64,000 nucleotides of DNA from Prochilodus magdalenae (taxonomy: Eukaryota; Chordata; Actinopteri; Characiformes; Prochilodontidae), in assembly GCA_024036415.1 (NCBI GenBank), contig JAMWET010000947.1, positions 124,001 to 188,000 on the forward strand. Direction: 5' to 3'. Shown here piece by piece: positions 1 to 12,176 of this stretch. The notes beneath the pieces are model-generated. The model saw only the letters and a program-made list of their open reading frames with translations, did no database searches and was not told the origin of the DNA. The translations under genes and the position numbers were made by a program. The stretch's first letter is position 1, and each line of letters opens with the position of its first letter.

Positions 1-224
1 GTTCTTCGCTTAGTGAGCAGGAGAGAGCACAGCGAGGTCTACAGTTGACAGGTTCTAAGGACTTGTCTGAGATGGTGCCTGGGCTAAATCTAGCTGTCAC
101 TGATGAAAGATGTGAATATTCTGTTTATTTACATCATTTGCTTCGTACAGTGGATCAGCCTGGCTTTTAACTAATGATGTCAACACCACAATGAAACTTA
201 CTTATGATGCTTCATATACACTAA
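1..224. other. non-coding flank
   Basis: I see no open frame, RNA gene or repeat that I can name here. It lies upstream of the first visible FCSK exon, so it is probably FCSK intron 1 or 5' flank. It ends where the inverted-repeat element starting near 225 begins. Confidence 0.5.
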
Positions 225-860
225 ACGGACACTTTATTAGGTGCACCTCCTTGTTTCTACACTCCATGTCTATTCTATCATCTCCATTTGCCATTTAGGA
301 GCACTTTGTAGTTCTGCATTTACAGACTATAGTTCTTCTGATTCTCTACTTACTGTTACCCTGTTCTTCAGTGGTCAGGACCCCTACGGAGCAGGTATTA
401 TTTCTCAGGACTGCAGTGACACTGACATGGTGTGTGTGTTAGTGTGTGCTGTGTTAGTGTGAGTGGATCAGATACAGCAGTGCTGCTGGAGTTCTTAAAC
501 ACCTCAATGTCACTGCTGGACCCATAATAGTCCATCAATCATAACTATCCAGCAAACGGCTTCCCTGCAGCATGTGGACCAGCAAAGTAGTAGGAGTGTC
601 TAATAGAGTGTACACAGTGTTTATAAACTCCAGCAGCTATTCGGATCCACACACACCATCACAGCACACACTAACACCACCACCCACTACACATATAATA
701 CCTGCCCGGTGGTGGTCCTGTTGGGGACTTGGGGAATGGGGTAAAATTGGCCTAGTAGAGTATGTAGAAAATCAGATGGACTACAGTCTGTAATAGTGGG
801 ACTACACAGTGCTCCTATATGGTAAGTAAATATGGCTAATAAAGTGCTCTGTAAGTCTAG
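225..860. mobile_element. foldback-type non-autonomous DNA transposon (copy 1)
   Basis: The two ends are inverted copies of each other. The left end carries CACTTTATTAGG and the right end, read in reverse complement, carries CACTTTATTAGC. The similarity continues inward for well over 100 bases: the left arm has a GTAGTTCTGCATTTACAGAC stretch, and the right arm has its imperfect complement. No transposase frame is present; short frames here are by-products of the repeat. The same family recurs near 33.4 kb (end fragment) and at 34.7-35.5 kb, where the right end matches the inverse of this left end. Superfamily is uncertain. It probably lies in FCSK intron 1. Confidence 0.7.
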
Positions 861-1715
861 ATTGTTATGTGTCTTTGATGTCACAACCCTTTTTTCAGGT
901 TATTACCAACTGGACTGAAGTCATTCCAACATTTCATGGCTGTAGGAGAGTAAGATGTGTTTAGAATATGCTTAGACTAAATATTACATTATGCTTCTAT
1001 ATCAGGCCAAGTATGATATTTTAAAGGGCAACTTCTCCCATTTTTCAAAATCCCTGCATAAATAAATTCAAAGTCGTTTGATGTGAATTGCTCAGTTTTA
1101 CAGAATAGTTTGCATTGGTGGTGATATAATACACTCATCATCAAAAGAGTAGTTGCACCCAGAAAGAAGTGTCAGGTTACAGTGCTATTGGGAAGGAAGG
1201 TTACCAAACAAAAAAAAAAGGCCCGCATTTTACACCAAGACACACTTTTTGTTTGTTGTACCTTATTTAGATTGTAGTTGATTGAATTATGCAGAAATTT
1301 TGAAAAACATGGAATTCCTCCTTGACTATATGCTGTTATTCAATCGCAACTTCCCTCTTCTCTGTTGTAGTTGTATAATTAAAATGCTTTTGTTTTTATT
1401 CAGGCAGTATGTATTCCACTTGTAGGCTACAGACTACCTTTGAGACTGTTGGGATTTTTTTGCTTGCTTTCAGATGTTTCTAAGCTTTGTGTTTTAGTGC
1501 AAGGCACTGTAGCTTTGGGAGTCATAGATACCACCCTGGGCTTTGCTGGCAGGTTCTACAAACTTTGCTAAAGCAGTTCTAATGGCAGTACCAGCATCTG
1601 CACAGTTTGCTTGCTCCAGATGTTATTAAGCTGTCGGGTGTTATGCTAATGGGCTGCCTAGATAAGCCTAAATAATAAGCATAGGTACTCCTTGCACCAC
1701 TGCTGTACATTCCAG
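861..1715. other. probable FCSK intron 1 sequence
   Basis: This is non-coding sequence up to the splice acceptor of the first visible FCSK exon. The segment at about 1118-1185 is a fragment of a second repeat family: the phrase ACTCATCATCAAAAGAGTAG followed by TTGCACCC resembles the left end of the element at 33.6 kb. I looked for the missing first coding exon, which in vertebrates starts near a WT-I-LT motif, and did not find a convincing one. Confidence 0.45.
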
Positions 1716-4364
1716 AGTTGGAGCTACGGCAGCAGCGCAGGGTTTTGCCCCCAGGAGCCCTGCTGCTCACCGTGTCAGACCCACAAGAGCGTCTCGGCAG
1801 TGGAGGAGCTACCCTCAATGCACTGCTGGTGGCTGCTGAGCACCTCAGCGCTAGAGCAGGATATACCGTGAGTTACGACAAACAATCACCATGGCACTTA
1901 CTTTTTCACAGTTATGGACAAAAGCACAACTCTATAAATATTTGCCACTGAGAATTGCAGATTGCGGGTCATGCAGTGAACAAACCCTTCAACTTGTTTA
2001 TTCTCGTTTGCACGTAGGTGGTGACTGCAGACGTTTTGGATGATGCACACATTCTCATTCTGCACACGGTGAGAAATTCGACAGCTGTGACTTTAATTAC
2101 ATTGCTGAGGAGTCAGGGCAAAGATATTGTCCGCTCACAAGAAGTTTTATAAGGGCAAAGGTCTCATGCTGGCTCTCTGTCTTCGTGCTTGTGCACACAG
2201 ATTTCTAGGCTTGAGCAGATTTTGACAGAAAAAAAAATTGACAGAATATCCTTGGGCTGGGATCTGTTACAGAACAAAATTTCAAGCTCAGTTATGTGAA
2301 ATACATGAATTCCTGTGTGATCCAGGGCCATCCTGTTGTTCCCCCATTAAGGTGTCTTGAAATCAATTTTTGTTTAGACAGATGAGTGTCCTAAAAATAA
2401 ACTTCTTCTTCTTGTTCTTCTTCTTCTTCTTCTTCTTCTTATTATTATTATTATTATTATTATTATGACTGTATGTTAGGATAAAGCAGATGCTCAAATG
2501 CAGCTTCAGGGAAACGTTATTGCTTTACGAAATGGTGAGGTCGTGTTTATAGTGTTTTTCAATAACAAAGTGCTGCAGTGCTGGTCGGCCTCAGGGTGGC
2601 ACTGTAGTGACCTGGTTCACATTGTGGGTTCTTTATTCCCATTTTCTTAGTTCAAAGTTCTTTGTTCCTGTTTTCTTTTTCCTCACTTATGTTTCATTTT
2701 GTATGTGTGCATGGCAGGGCAGGGATTTCCCCTGGGATGGCTGCAGTAGGGCATTCTGCTGGATGCCTCGCAGGGCAGCTGAGCAGAGTATTGAAGGACC
2801 AGTTTGCTGCTTAGATATGCTATTAGATTGCCTGTCCTCCAAGGTCAGGAAATTAAACATTGGTCTTATTACATAATGTATTTCATCATCATAAATCTGG
2901 TTCATCATGCATGCGTTTGGTGTGTTAGGTGGATAATGTAACTCAATGATTTGTTGTGTTTCAGGTGTGTGTTGGCTCTCCGCCTGGTGTCTGGGTGTGT
3001 AGTACCGATATGATCCTGAGCCTACCCACCACTCCGAGTGAGGTTACACATAATACCTCATCACACTCTTGTATATATACACTCATTCATGCTTGCATGT
3101 TTGAATTTAAAATGTCTCTGCAGAGATGTCGTGGGAAGGCTTCTCTGGAGTCCGGGTTGTGTCCTTGCCTGGTGATATGTCTTTTGCTGCTAATCATGGA
3201 GTCTATCTCACTGATTCAGCGGTGGGTACTGGGTAATGTAGTTCTCAATGAAGGTACAGCCATGACCGAGAGGCTGAACCCAACATGCTGATCAGCTCTG
3301 TGTCGACAGGGAGGAGTGCGGGATATCATTTATCGTGGTTCTGAGGAGAGGATCCGCTCTGCTGAACTGCCTGATGGGAAAGTGCCTCTGGTATCACTTT
3401 TGCATTTATTTCAACAGCTGTCATAACTCTGACATGAAAAAGTTAATTTTGCTGAGTGTCACTAAATGTTAGTACCTGTTCTGGTTATTTCACTATCAAA
3501 GCAGTAGTTAGGTGTGATGATGTATGAGACTTTCTTTATTAGTGTTGCCCCAAATATCACTTTGCAAGCATTGCAAATTCTTCTGGCATTCTTCTGGGAT
3601 GTTTGTTCATACTACCTGCTTGTGGATTTTATGCTGCTGCGATGGAAGCCTCTATTGTTACACTTTCATTTCAAGTCCAGATTTTGTGATGCTAAGTGTA
3701 GTGAATTAAAATGATTGTTTTATTTATCAGTTTTATTTTAGTTTCATTTATTAGGTTAGGCGTTAGAAGTTAGGTTGTTTGGCTAGCTCACGAAGCAGCA
3801 GTGAGAGCTAAACTATTAAGTGTGGAGCAGGATGTTAAGAAGTGTTTGGAACTGCAGGCTCATGTAAATATGAGAAAGACCTCCCTAGTAGTGGTTCCGC
3901 AGGTGCAGTCCTCCTTAGGGTAGTACCAAGTTCAGAGGACATGTTTTTTTAAGCCACTGGGATCGCTGAAACTGTGGTCACTTTTACCACAGAATGTGGT
4001 TCTCAGCCCACAGCTAGAAGGTTGCTGGCTGGCAAAAACATCACCCCGATGCCGGACAGAGCTGCCCCTGACGCCGTTGCCTTCAGATAGTGGGAGTTGT
4101 ACCTCCCAAATTTTATTGTATCAGTCTGTGCTGTTTTAGCTTTGCCTACATGGAAAGCAGTGCAGTTAGTTGCCTTATGAGTTGTGAAGACATTGATGCC
4201 CACAATGATTTTAGGATGTGTTCAGCTAAATCAGCTGTAACTAATTGCAGTAACTTAGAAAAAAGACAGAAATATTTTCTGGAATAAATTGATGGAATCA
4301 ATATTTTTGAGTTAACAGGGCCAGTCTAACTGTTGGCGTTTATTGTAATGGTCTTTGTGAGCAT

Positions 4365-4416
<52 letters not shown>

Positions 4417-7400
4417 ACGCGTGTGCTGGGCTGGGCTGCAGGTGTCCGGTCCTGTGTTTTTCTCTAGATCTGTATCTGAGAGGCTGTTACAGACTCATGT
4501 TACTCCACCGCTGGATGGCTGCACTTACCTGGGCATGGACTCAGGTGCTCCACCTCTACAGGTACACACACATACATGAATTAACACAAAAATCTTTCCC
4601 TCATAGTGTTTGTATCTCTCTTTATATTTACCCTCTGTCATGTTGACTGTATTCTCTGCAGATCTCTCTCTTTCTGGATATTCTGAAGTGCCTTTGTTTA
4701 GAAATGACTGAAACAGAGTTTGTGAATGGAGAGCGAGCAGGCTGCAGTTCACCTCTGGGTCCACAAGGGGCAGCAGTGAAGAGTGCTCGTTCTATACTGT
4801 GGAAAACTTTGAGAGGAGTTCCGTTTTCTTCAGGTATTTTGTTAGCACTTAGTCTCTTCTTAGCTTTGCAGTGTTTTCTGTACGAGTTTGCATGTTTATT
4901 TGCACAACGGTATGTGTGCATGTTGTTGCAGTGTACATTCCAGATGGACGCTATGACTACCTGACAATGTCAGGTAGAGAACATGTTGTACGTCTAACCG
5001 AAGCAGGCACAGAGAAACAGGTCCTTTCCCACATACAGGTGATACACAGTTCTGCAGTCTGTGACTCTGTCAATATTCACTGGCGATGAACTGTTTGTTC
5101 TGTTTGTCAAGTTCAATAAACAATTGTACATTATTCATGTGCCATAATCCATCTTTGTTTTCATCTTGCTCTCTGTAGGATATGCAGTCTGTGAGTGAGG
5201 GCAGTAGGGTGATCAATACAGTGTTGGAAGGCGATGTGCATGTTGCAGCAGGGGCAGTAGTGCAACACTGCCACTTACAGGTATGTGTTTCTATAACTCA
5301 TACAGAAGAGTAGGATGCTTACAACAGTGTCATTGGTTCACAGGGAACATAAATACTCAAAATAATTTTATGACTTCTAAAACTAAATAAGAGTCACATG
5401 GAAGTCAAAAGAGACTTTAAATATGTAAGTGTTTGACATTACTGTTGGATGTTTATAATGCCTAAGGAGTGAGCTGAAAAGTATTTCACACCTGTTCGCC
5501 AAACTAAAAAAAAAACAGTGTGCTTCTCTGAGCTTATTTAGGATATCATCAGTCCTAAAAGAACACTGAATAGTGATCCACTGCGTGTCCTAAAAAGAGC
5601 ATTATAAGTGCAGTTTAAGTGGATCTTAATTTATTACCCAGAGTTTGATGGTGGTTTATTGAAATGTGTCCCTGCTAGTGCATTGTGTATGTTTGTCAAA
5701 ACATTGATACAGATCATGAACCTGTTTTTTTTTAATTATTGTGACACTAACATGACACCCACCTCTACAGCCAACAGTTCAGTTTTCCGGTAATCAGAAT
5801 TTTACCACTGATGAGGGGCTTGAGCACTGTGGAAAAAGTCAAACACTCTGAGAAAATGTGGAAAGACAAGAGTGAGCAGTTACTGGAGCTAAATAGGGAA
5901 ATGAGAGGAAAGGGATTTAATAGTAAAAACATAGCAACCCTGACACACTCCAACCACTCTCTTCCCAACATATATATATATATATATAATGTGTGTGTAT
6001 GTATAATACACAACTGGAGTTAGTGTTTTGAGATGGTTCCATGTTCAGTGTTGATCGGCTTTGGCTTTGCTTGAACTGTATGAACACACCTGTTCTAATC
6101 AGCACAGGAGAGGAAACTTTTTCTCATTTTCATGATGTTTAGCCGGTTGAATAGCAGAGTATGTAGTTTATGGTTTTGGGCACATTCGCTGGTGATATTA
6201 ATTGCATGCTTTCATTTCTAGGGTCCAATTCAAATACAGCCTGGATGCCTTCTGTCAGGTCTGGATCTCTGTTCATCTGCTTACATACAGCACATGCCTC
6301 TGACCAGTGACCTCATCTTACAGGGGCACAGGGTGCAGCTGGGAGAACTGAAATTAACAGTCTTCACTGTATTTGGTTCCTATGACAGTTTGGAGGTATG
6401 TAATGCTATAGTGTTTGAGTATGTTGGTGCGGCTTTAAGATGTTTCAGACACACCAGAGTTAAAGCTCATTCTCTTGTTGGCAAGTAAATGTGTTCTAGC
6501 CTCTTGGTGAGGCTAGAACACATCTACTTTTGAGCTACCAGCTCATCAGCAAAACATTAGCAGATTTAGACTACTAATGAGCTTGATCTGTAAGCCTTTT
6601 GAACATGCTGTGGAAGAGAAGCCATCTCTGCAGCACACTTTAACGGACTTGAGAATGAATTATTGCTCTATATACTCTCTCATCTACAGGCTCACAGTGA
6701 TGATGCTGCTGGTTCATTTCTCAACCAAACATGGAGTCAGTTCTATAGCCGCACTGGAATAAAGTAGGGGACACAATAGCTAATAGATTCCACATCACTA
6801 TCTGAGAATATATGGGCAGTGCATTAAAGAAGTACATATGTGGTGTACTTGTTTGTGTACTGTGTGTAACAGGCCTGAGGAGTTGTGGGCAGCAGATGGC
6901 GGTTGTTGCCGCACTCTCCTGGAGGCCCGCTTGTTTCCAGTGTTCATGTCAAAGAGAGGGGCAGTGGGGCTTGAAGGAGTGAGCTTTCTGCTGGGTGGAT
7001 CTGGGAGCGCAGAGGCCTGGAGAGCAGCCTGGAGGCTCTCGCTCAGAGAAGTTCTGTCTCTGACTGACCAGCAAGCAGAGCTGCACTGGAGAGAGGAGCT
7101 GTTCTTCAGCGCAGGGCGAAGGAGAGCTGAGGACACCTTGAAGGGCCACACTGACCACAACCTGCTGCCTTCCATCAGAGCAGCTGTCTTGGGAGGCCAG
7201 CAGGGGGAGCTCCTGCAAACTCTGGACTCTGGTGAGGAAGTATAGGAGTTTAAAGCTTATGTCCCTCTCAAAAAGCATTTACACAGTCATGGCAAAAAGG
7301 TTTCTGCTTTTTAATTTCTTTGGTCCTAAGCAGAGCTACACTGCATACAGCTGTGGCACACAGTGGGAAAAATGTCTTTCAGGTTTTCTTGACCATTCAA

Positions 7401-10400
7401 AGAGAGTGGGGTTGGCTTCTTTCCTTGAGTTTCTTTTATGGGTCGTTTGCCACCGTAAGCTCTGGAATACTTTAGTTCTGTGCACAAGTGGCCATGCAGT
7501 GGTAATTTGCCATGATGGTGTGAACGCTGCTTTAGGGCTACAGAGTATTGATTTTTCAACATTGATCATATTCATTGTACAAATGAATAAAACTATTTTT
7601 AATTTTCCAGGAGACCATTTTAGAATACATGGTTTAAAAAAAGGGTAGGGTTAGAGTCTCTCACAAATGCTTAGATAGTGTTTGGTTAGGTATGTCTAAC
7701 TCCAACAGGGTTGTTCTCACTTTTGAGCAATATGTAAATTTTGTATTTTGGTTAAATCATGACAGAATGAACCAAAATATGAATAGAATCTGAAGAAATC
7801 AGTTTTAGAAATCAATATTGTTGACCGACATCTCAGTGATATTCTTGTCAAATTGCCTTTAATTAGACCCTTTATAATGCATATCATTTTGTTTCTCCAT
7901 CTGTTTCTGTTGGTCTGTCTATCACCTGATTCCTTGTGTGTTAGTGGCATCTGGCAGCAGTAGTGACCTGGGCATAGCTGCACGCAGTCTTGCATGTATC
8001 GCTGATGTACTTGGCTGTCTGGCAGGGGAGGGCCGAGGGGGTTTGAGGAGTGGGCCTGCTGCCAACCCCTCTTGGGCCTCAGCCTTCAAGTTGCTGGAGC
8101 AAGGCAAACTGGGCCCTGGTGTCCAGGAACTGGCCAAGCAGAGAGTTCTCTGGCTTGATAGGTGAGAGGGGGGAAAATCTATGCAGTGATTCACTGGTGT
8201 GATTATGTTGGCTGATTAATGCTGTTGCCCCGTATAGGCCAGATCTGCTAGTCCGTGCTGCCAGACACTACGAAGGAGCCGGGCAGATACTTCTGAGGAA
8301 GGCAGTGATGTCTTCACATGAGTTTGTGTTTATTGGTCAGAGTGAAATGCCTCCTATGGGAGAATGGCAGGAGGTGGAGTGTCCAGCCAGACTGGACCTC
8401 TCTGGTGAGTTAGTAGTCTCAAACAAACTAACACCGCACTGGCAACCTAATGTAAATTGTTTTTACACAACTCATAACCTGAATTGCTGAATTGTGTTCT
8501 GTGATGTTTTGTACCCTACAGGTGGCTGGAGTGATACTCCTCCCATCGCATTTGAGCATGGAGGTGTGGTGGTGAATGTGGCAGTGAAGGTGGATGGAAA
8601 GCGGCCAATTGGAGCCAGAGTTCGCCGCATTCCAAATCCTCATTTGGTGCTAGTGAGCACTAGCGGGCCTCCAGACTGCAGTGTGACGACAGAAACAGTG
8701 TGTGAGCTGCTCGCTGATCTGGAGGACTACTGCCAGCCACATGCTCCTGGTCAGACCTTCTTCTACACCAAAACACTATAGCTAGAAGCACTATAGAGAC
8801 CAACACTTTTTCAGCAAATCAGCAATTTCAGTAACCAGTGAAGCACACATACTGTATGACTGTTTTTTATGTCTGTTTAAACAGGGTCAAAGTTAGTATT
8901 AGCACCAGGTTTTGGATTAGAAAAAAAAATGCAAGTTAAGCATTTACAAAGTGTCTATTATATATATATTAATAAGATTTGATTATTGGAAGAGCATATG
9001 CCAATGACTAAGGCGGATGTAACAAATTACTGTAACAAAATAATAATAATATTAATGAGGCCTGAGTGTGTATGTCTTTGTGTGTGTTGCAGGTGCCCTG
9101 TTAAAGGCCGTGTGTGTGTGCAGTGATGTGGTTTGTGTTTCGTCTCCACACTCTCTGGAGCAGCAGTTGCTGCAGCGCTGGGGAGGAGGACTGGAGGTGC
9201 ACAGCTGGTCTCTGCTGCCGCACGGCTCCGGGTTGGGTGGGTCCACACCTACCCAGCTTGTGTGTTGAGATAACTAAATGAATGTATTATAATGAAAAGG
9301 TCATTTTGTCATATTAAGGAGATTAAAATCTAATTTGTACCCCTGGATTGGATTACGTTGGTGATTCTCACATTTTAATCTGTAACTAAAATGATTTTTC
9401 TTTTGCTGTACAATTGTATGTGTGGGTGCACAGGTACAAGCAGCATCCTGGCAGGTGCTGTCCTGGCTGGTGTATACAGATGTACTGGGCGGAGCTATGA
9501 CACCAGTTCTCTCATTCATGCTGTACTGCATCTGGAACAGACACTCACTACAGGTGAGCAGGACAGTGATATGAAGTCTTTCATATTTTTAATATTAACA
9601 AATACATTCAGTATTTATTGATACAGAGATTTTCTAACATCCATGTATTTTATTTTTAGCACTTTGTTAATTTGTTAATGAAACTAATTCAGTTTTTCTC
9701 AAAACTCCGCCTCCTTTTTCTCCTGTTTTTTTCTGCCGATGTGAATTAGGTGGGGGGTGGCAGGACCAGGTGGGAGGGCTGGTAGGTGGGGTAAAGCTGG
9801 CAAGGTCGCATGCAACTCTGCCACTAAGAGTGGATGTGGAGCAGCTTTCTCTTTCCCAAGACTTCCTGTCTGCACTTGAACAGCGCCTCCTGCTGGTCTA
9901 TACTGGAAAGACACGCCTGGCTCGCAACCTGTTACAGGTCTGAACTATCATTAGATTTTTCCACCAGCAGCCTGAGTGCATACTACTGTATATGAGTATG
10001 TACTTCATCACAGTTCATGTTTGTATTTCTGTTAACAATTTAGGTGCATTTGTGTTTTTAGGATGTGGTCCGTAATTGGTACAGCCGCCTACCCTCGATT
10101 GTGCAGAACGCAAATCAGCTGGTGAGCAATGCTGAGGACTGTGCTCGTGCCTGCATCGAAGGTGAATGTACACACACACAAATTATACTTGGATTTGGCA
10201 ATCCTATGCTTTTTGTATCAGGAGTTAGAAACATCACAGAAAAGGAAAAAAAACAAAAACATTTTGACACAAACTGTAATCTGGAACATAACCCATTTCT
10301 GCTGTCTCAGAGTGAAAAATGTTGCTCTTAATGTGGTTCAATTGTTTAAAATGAATTAAGACTATGTTTAATGATTTTAAGTTTCGCCATTCTCTGTAAC

Positions 10401-11243
10401 CTTATCTGCATTGCATGCTGTCTCTCATCTGCAATGCCTCATTATATGAAGTAGGTCATCCGATAGTGGGTTAGTCAGCTAATCACTTATGCTGCTTAAT
10501 TACTGTTTATAGCTAAGCATAACTACAGAGAAAGCTGAGTTCTTTTGGCATGCTTTGTGGAAATGATGTGCATAATGTTAAGAAAGATGAGTATGTTTCC
10601 ATAAACGCTGTAGCAATGTGACTGCTTTGATGAGCTCTTTAAGGCTGATTCACCTAAATTAGCAGTTTTTGGTTTTTTGAGTGTTTGCCTTTGAGACTCT
10701 GTCGAGAGGCCAAACAAAGCTTAAGCTAAAATGCCTGCACAATGAGAAATGCTGTGGTAGTCCAAGAGCTGACAGGAAATATCGCTCTTACACTCTCTGT
10801 CTTTCAGGGTCCCTTTCTGGACTAGGGGTCTGCATGGACCGTTATTGGCAGCAAAAGAAGGCAATGGCTCCAGGCTGTGAACCAGCTGCAGTGAGATCCA
10901 TGATGAATGCTCTTCAACCTCTGACCTTAGGCCAAAGCCTAGCAGGGGCAGGAGGTGGAGGTTTCCTTTTTATACTCACACGCCTCCCTCAACAGGAGGA
11001 AAACGTGCGACAGATCCTGAACAGCACACAGGTAAGAGAGAGGGAGAAATGTGCATTAAAGAATTAGTCTGTGAAAATCTGCCCTTCAATCATTTTAAAA
11101 CTGTTTATGAATAATAGGACTGAGGTTTGTGATTTTAGTTTAATGTAATTTTACAGGGTCTTGGAGATTTCACTGTGCACACAGTGAAGCTAGACATGGA
11201 AGGTATCACAGTCTTGAAGCAAAGCACACAACATGCTCAGTGA
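1716..11243 (+). CDS. fcsk: L-fucose kinase (fucokinase), 5'-partial, 22 exons
   Basis: FCSK phosphorylates L-fucose to fucose-1-phosphate in the cytosolic salvage route to GDP-fucose. Exons: 1716-1867, 2018-2068, 2718-2843, 2965-3037, 3124-3221, 3310-3390, 4442-4561, 4662-4833, 4932-5038, 5179-5280, 6222-6395, 6690-6763, 6873-7231, 7945-8161, 8238-8404, 8522-8749, 9093-9236, 9434-9553, 9750-9937, 10062-10161, 10808-11031, 11157-11243. All introns are GT-AG, and every phase joins without a stop, giving 1,053 residues, about 30 short of the known vertebrate length. The missing part is the first exon. The N-terminal half is the pyrophosphorylase-like fucokinase domain ([32 protein letters not shown]). 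The C-terminal third is a GHMP kinase: substrate region [18 protein letters not shown] loop [15 protein letters not shown] and C-terminal GAGGGGFLF. All these motifs are intact, so the gene looks functional. Confidence 0.96.
2401..2466. repeat. compound (CTT)n-(ATT)n microsatellite in FCSK intron
   Basis: About ten CTT/TTC triplets with one GTT interruption run directly into about nine ATT triplets. It lies in the intron between the 2018-2068 and 2718-2843 exons. Confidence 0.9.
4367..4413. repeat. (GT)n microsatellite next to an FCSK splice acceptor
   Basis: An uninterrupted GT run of about 23 units ends only 27 bases before the acceptor AG (4440-4441) of the exon at 4442. The remaining bases before the exon are purine-rich (GCGCACGCG, GGGCTGGGCTGCAG), so the GT run itself occupies the place of the polypyrimidine tract. 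Confidence 0.95.
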
Positions 11244-11562
11244 CTCGCACACACTCAAAGCCTCAAGCATTCAGCACCAAGAATAATGTAAAGGATGGAT
11301 GGGTGAGACCTGTACTCCCTATCATTGATGAGTAACAATCCTCTGACAGACATTGCCAAGGAGTGATGAGCTATAGCACGTTTCTTCACCAAAGTGACAA
11401 CAAAGTGACCTCCAGCTGCATATGCATTTACACTATATGAATGTCTGCCTGCGAACAAGGAAGTGCTTGAACAAATAATATGTAACACAACAAATGCTGC
11501 ACATGATACTGGCCTTTGTCCAAACAGCACTAACCCTGGCCTCTGCACACTGGTGAAATGAA

Positions 11563-11568
11563 AATAAA
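11563..11568 (+). terminator. candidate FCSK polyadenylation signal
   Basis: A canonical AATAAA lies 320 bases after the FCSK stop codon, before the transposon at 11684. It is the first perfect hexamer I see downstream. Transcript data would be needed to confirm use. Confidence 0.45.
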
Positions 11569-11683
11569 ATGAATTGTATTTATACAGGGAATGTGGAATA
11601 TGGAAGGACACCTCAAAAAAGGGAGACAGCATTCACTGTTTTTGAGCAAAGTAATGGCAAAGAATGTTTACATATTACAGTTA

Positions 11684-12174
11684 CAGGGGTTGGACAATGA
11701 AACTGAAACACCTGGTTTTAGACCACAGTCATTTATTAGTATGGTGTAGGGCCTCCTTTTGCAGCCAATACAGCATCAGTTGGTCTTGGGAATGACATAT
11801 ACTGCGTCCTGCACAGTGGTCAGAGGGAGTTTAAGCCATTCTTCTTGCAGGATAGTGGCCAGGTCACTACGTGATGCTGGTGGAGGTTCGTCCTTCTTGG
11901 TGGTATGCTGACATTACCCTGGATACCGTGGCTCTTGATACATCACAAAGACTTGCTGTCTTGGTCACAGATGCGCCAGCAAGACGTGCACCAACAATGT
12001 GTCCTCTTTTGAACTCTGGTATGTCACCCATAATGTTGTGTGCATTGCAGTATTTTGAGCAGAACTGAGCTCTTACCTGCTAACTGAACCTTCACACTCT
12101 GCTCTTACTGGTGCAATGTGCAATTTTTTGCACTCTAAAATGACAGGTGCTTCAGTTTCATTGTCCAACCCCTG
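11684..12174. mobile_element. Tc1/mariner-like MITE with perfect TA duplication
   Basis: The ends are inverted repeats: CAGGGGTTGGACAATGAAAC at the left, and its exact complement at the right ending CCAACCCCTG. The inverted similarity continues to CACCTG with few mismatches. TA dinucleotides flank both ends (11682-11683 and 12175-12176), the target duplication of the Tc1/mariner superfamily. The 491-bp body has no transposase frame, so it is a non-autonomous or internally deleted copy. It lies between the convergent FCSK and COMMD9 genes. Confidence 0.88.
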
Positions 12175-12176
12175 TA

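Noticed and set aside
900..950. Possible FCSK first exon (TTTTTTCAG acceptor, frame with NWTEVIPTF, GTAAGA donor)
   Set aside because: The resemblance to the FCSK N-terminus is only a few residues. The segment ends in phase 0, whereas the next exon needs one leftover base, and there is no start codon.
6838..7245. Antisense frames opposite FCSK (e.g. 6798-7175, 6949-7278 minus)
   Set aside because: They are shadows of the large FCSK exon at 6873-7231, which is supported by protein similarity and splice phase.
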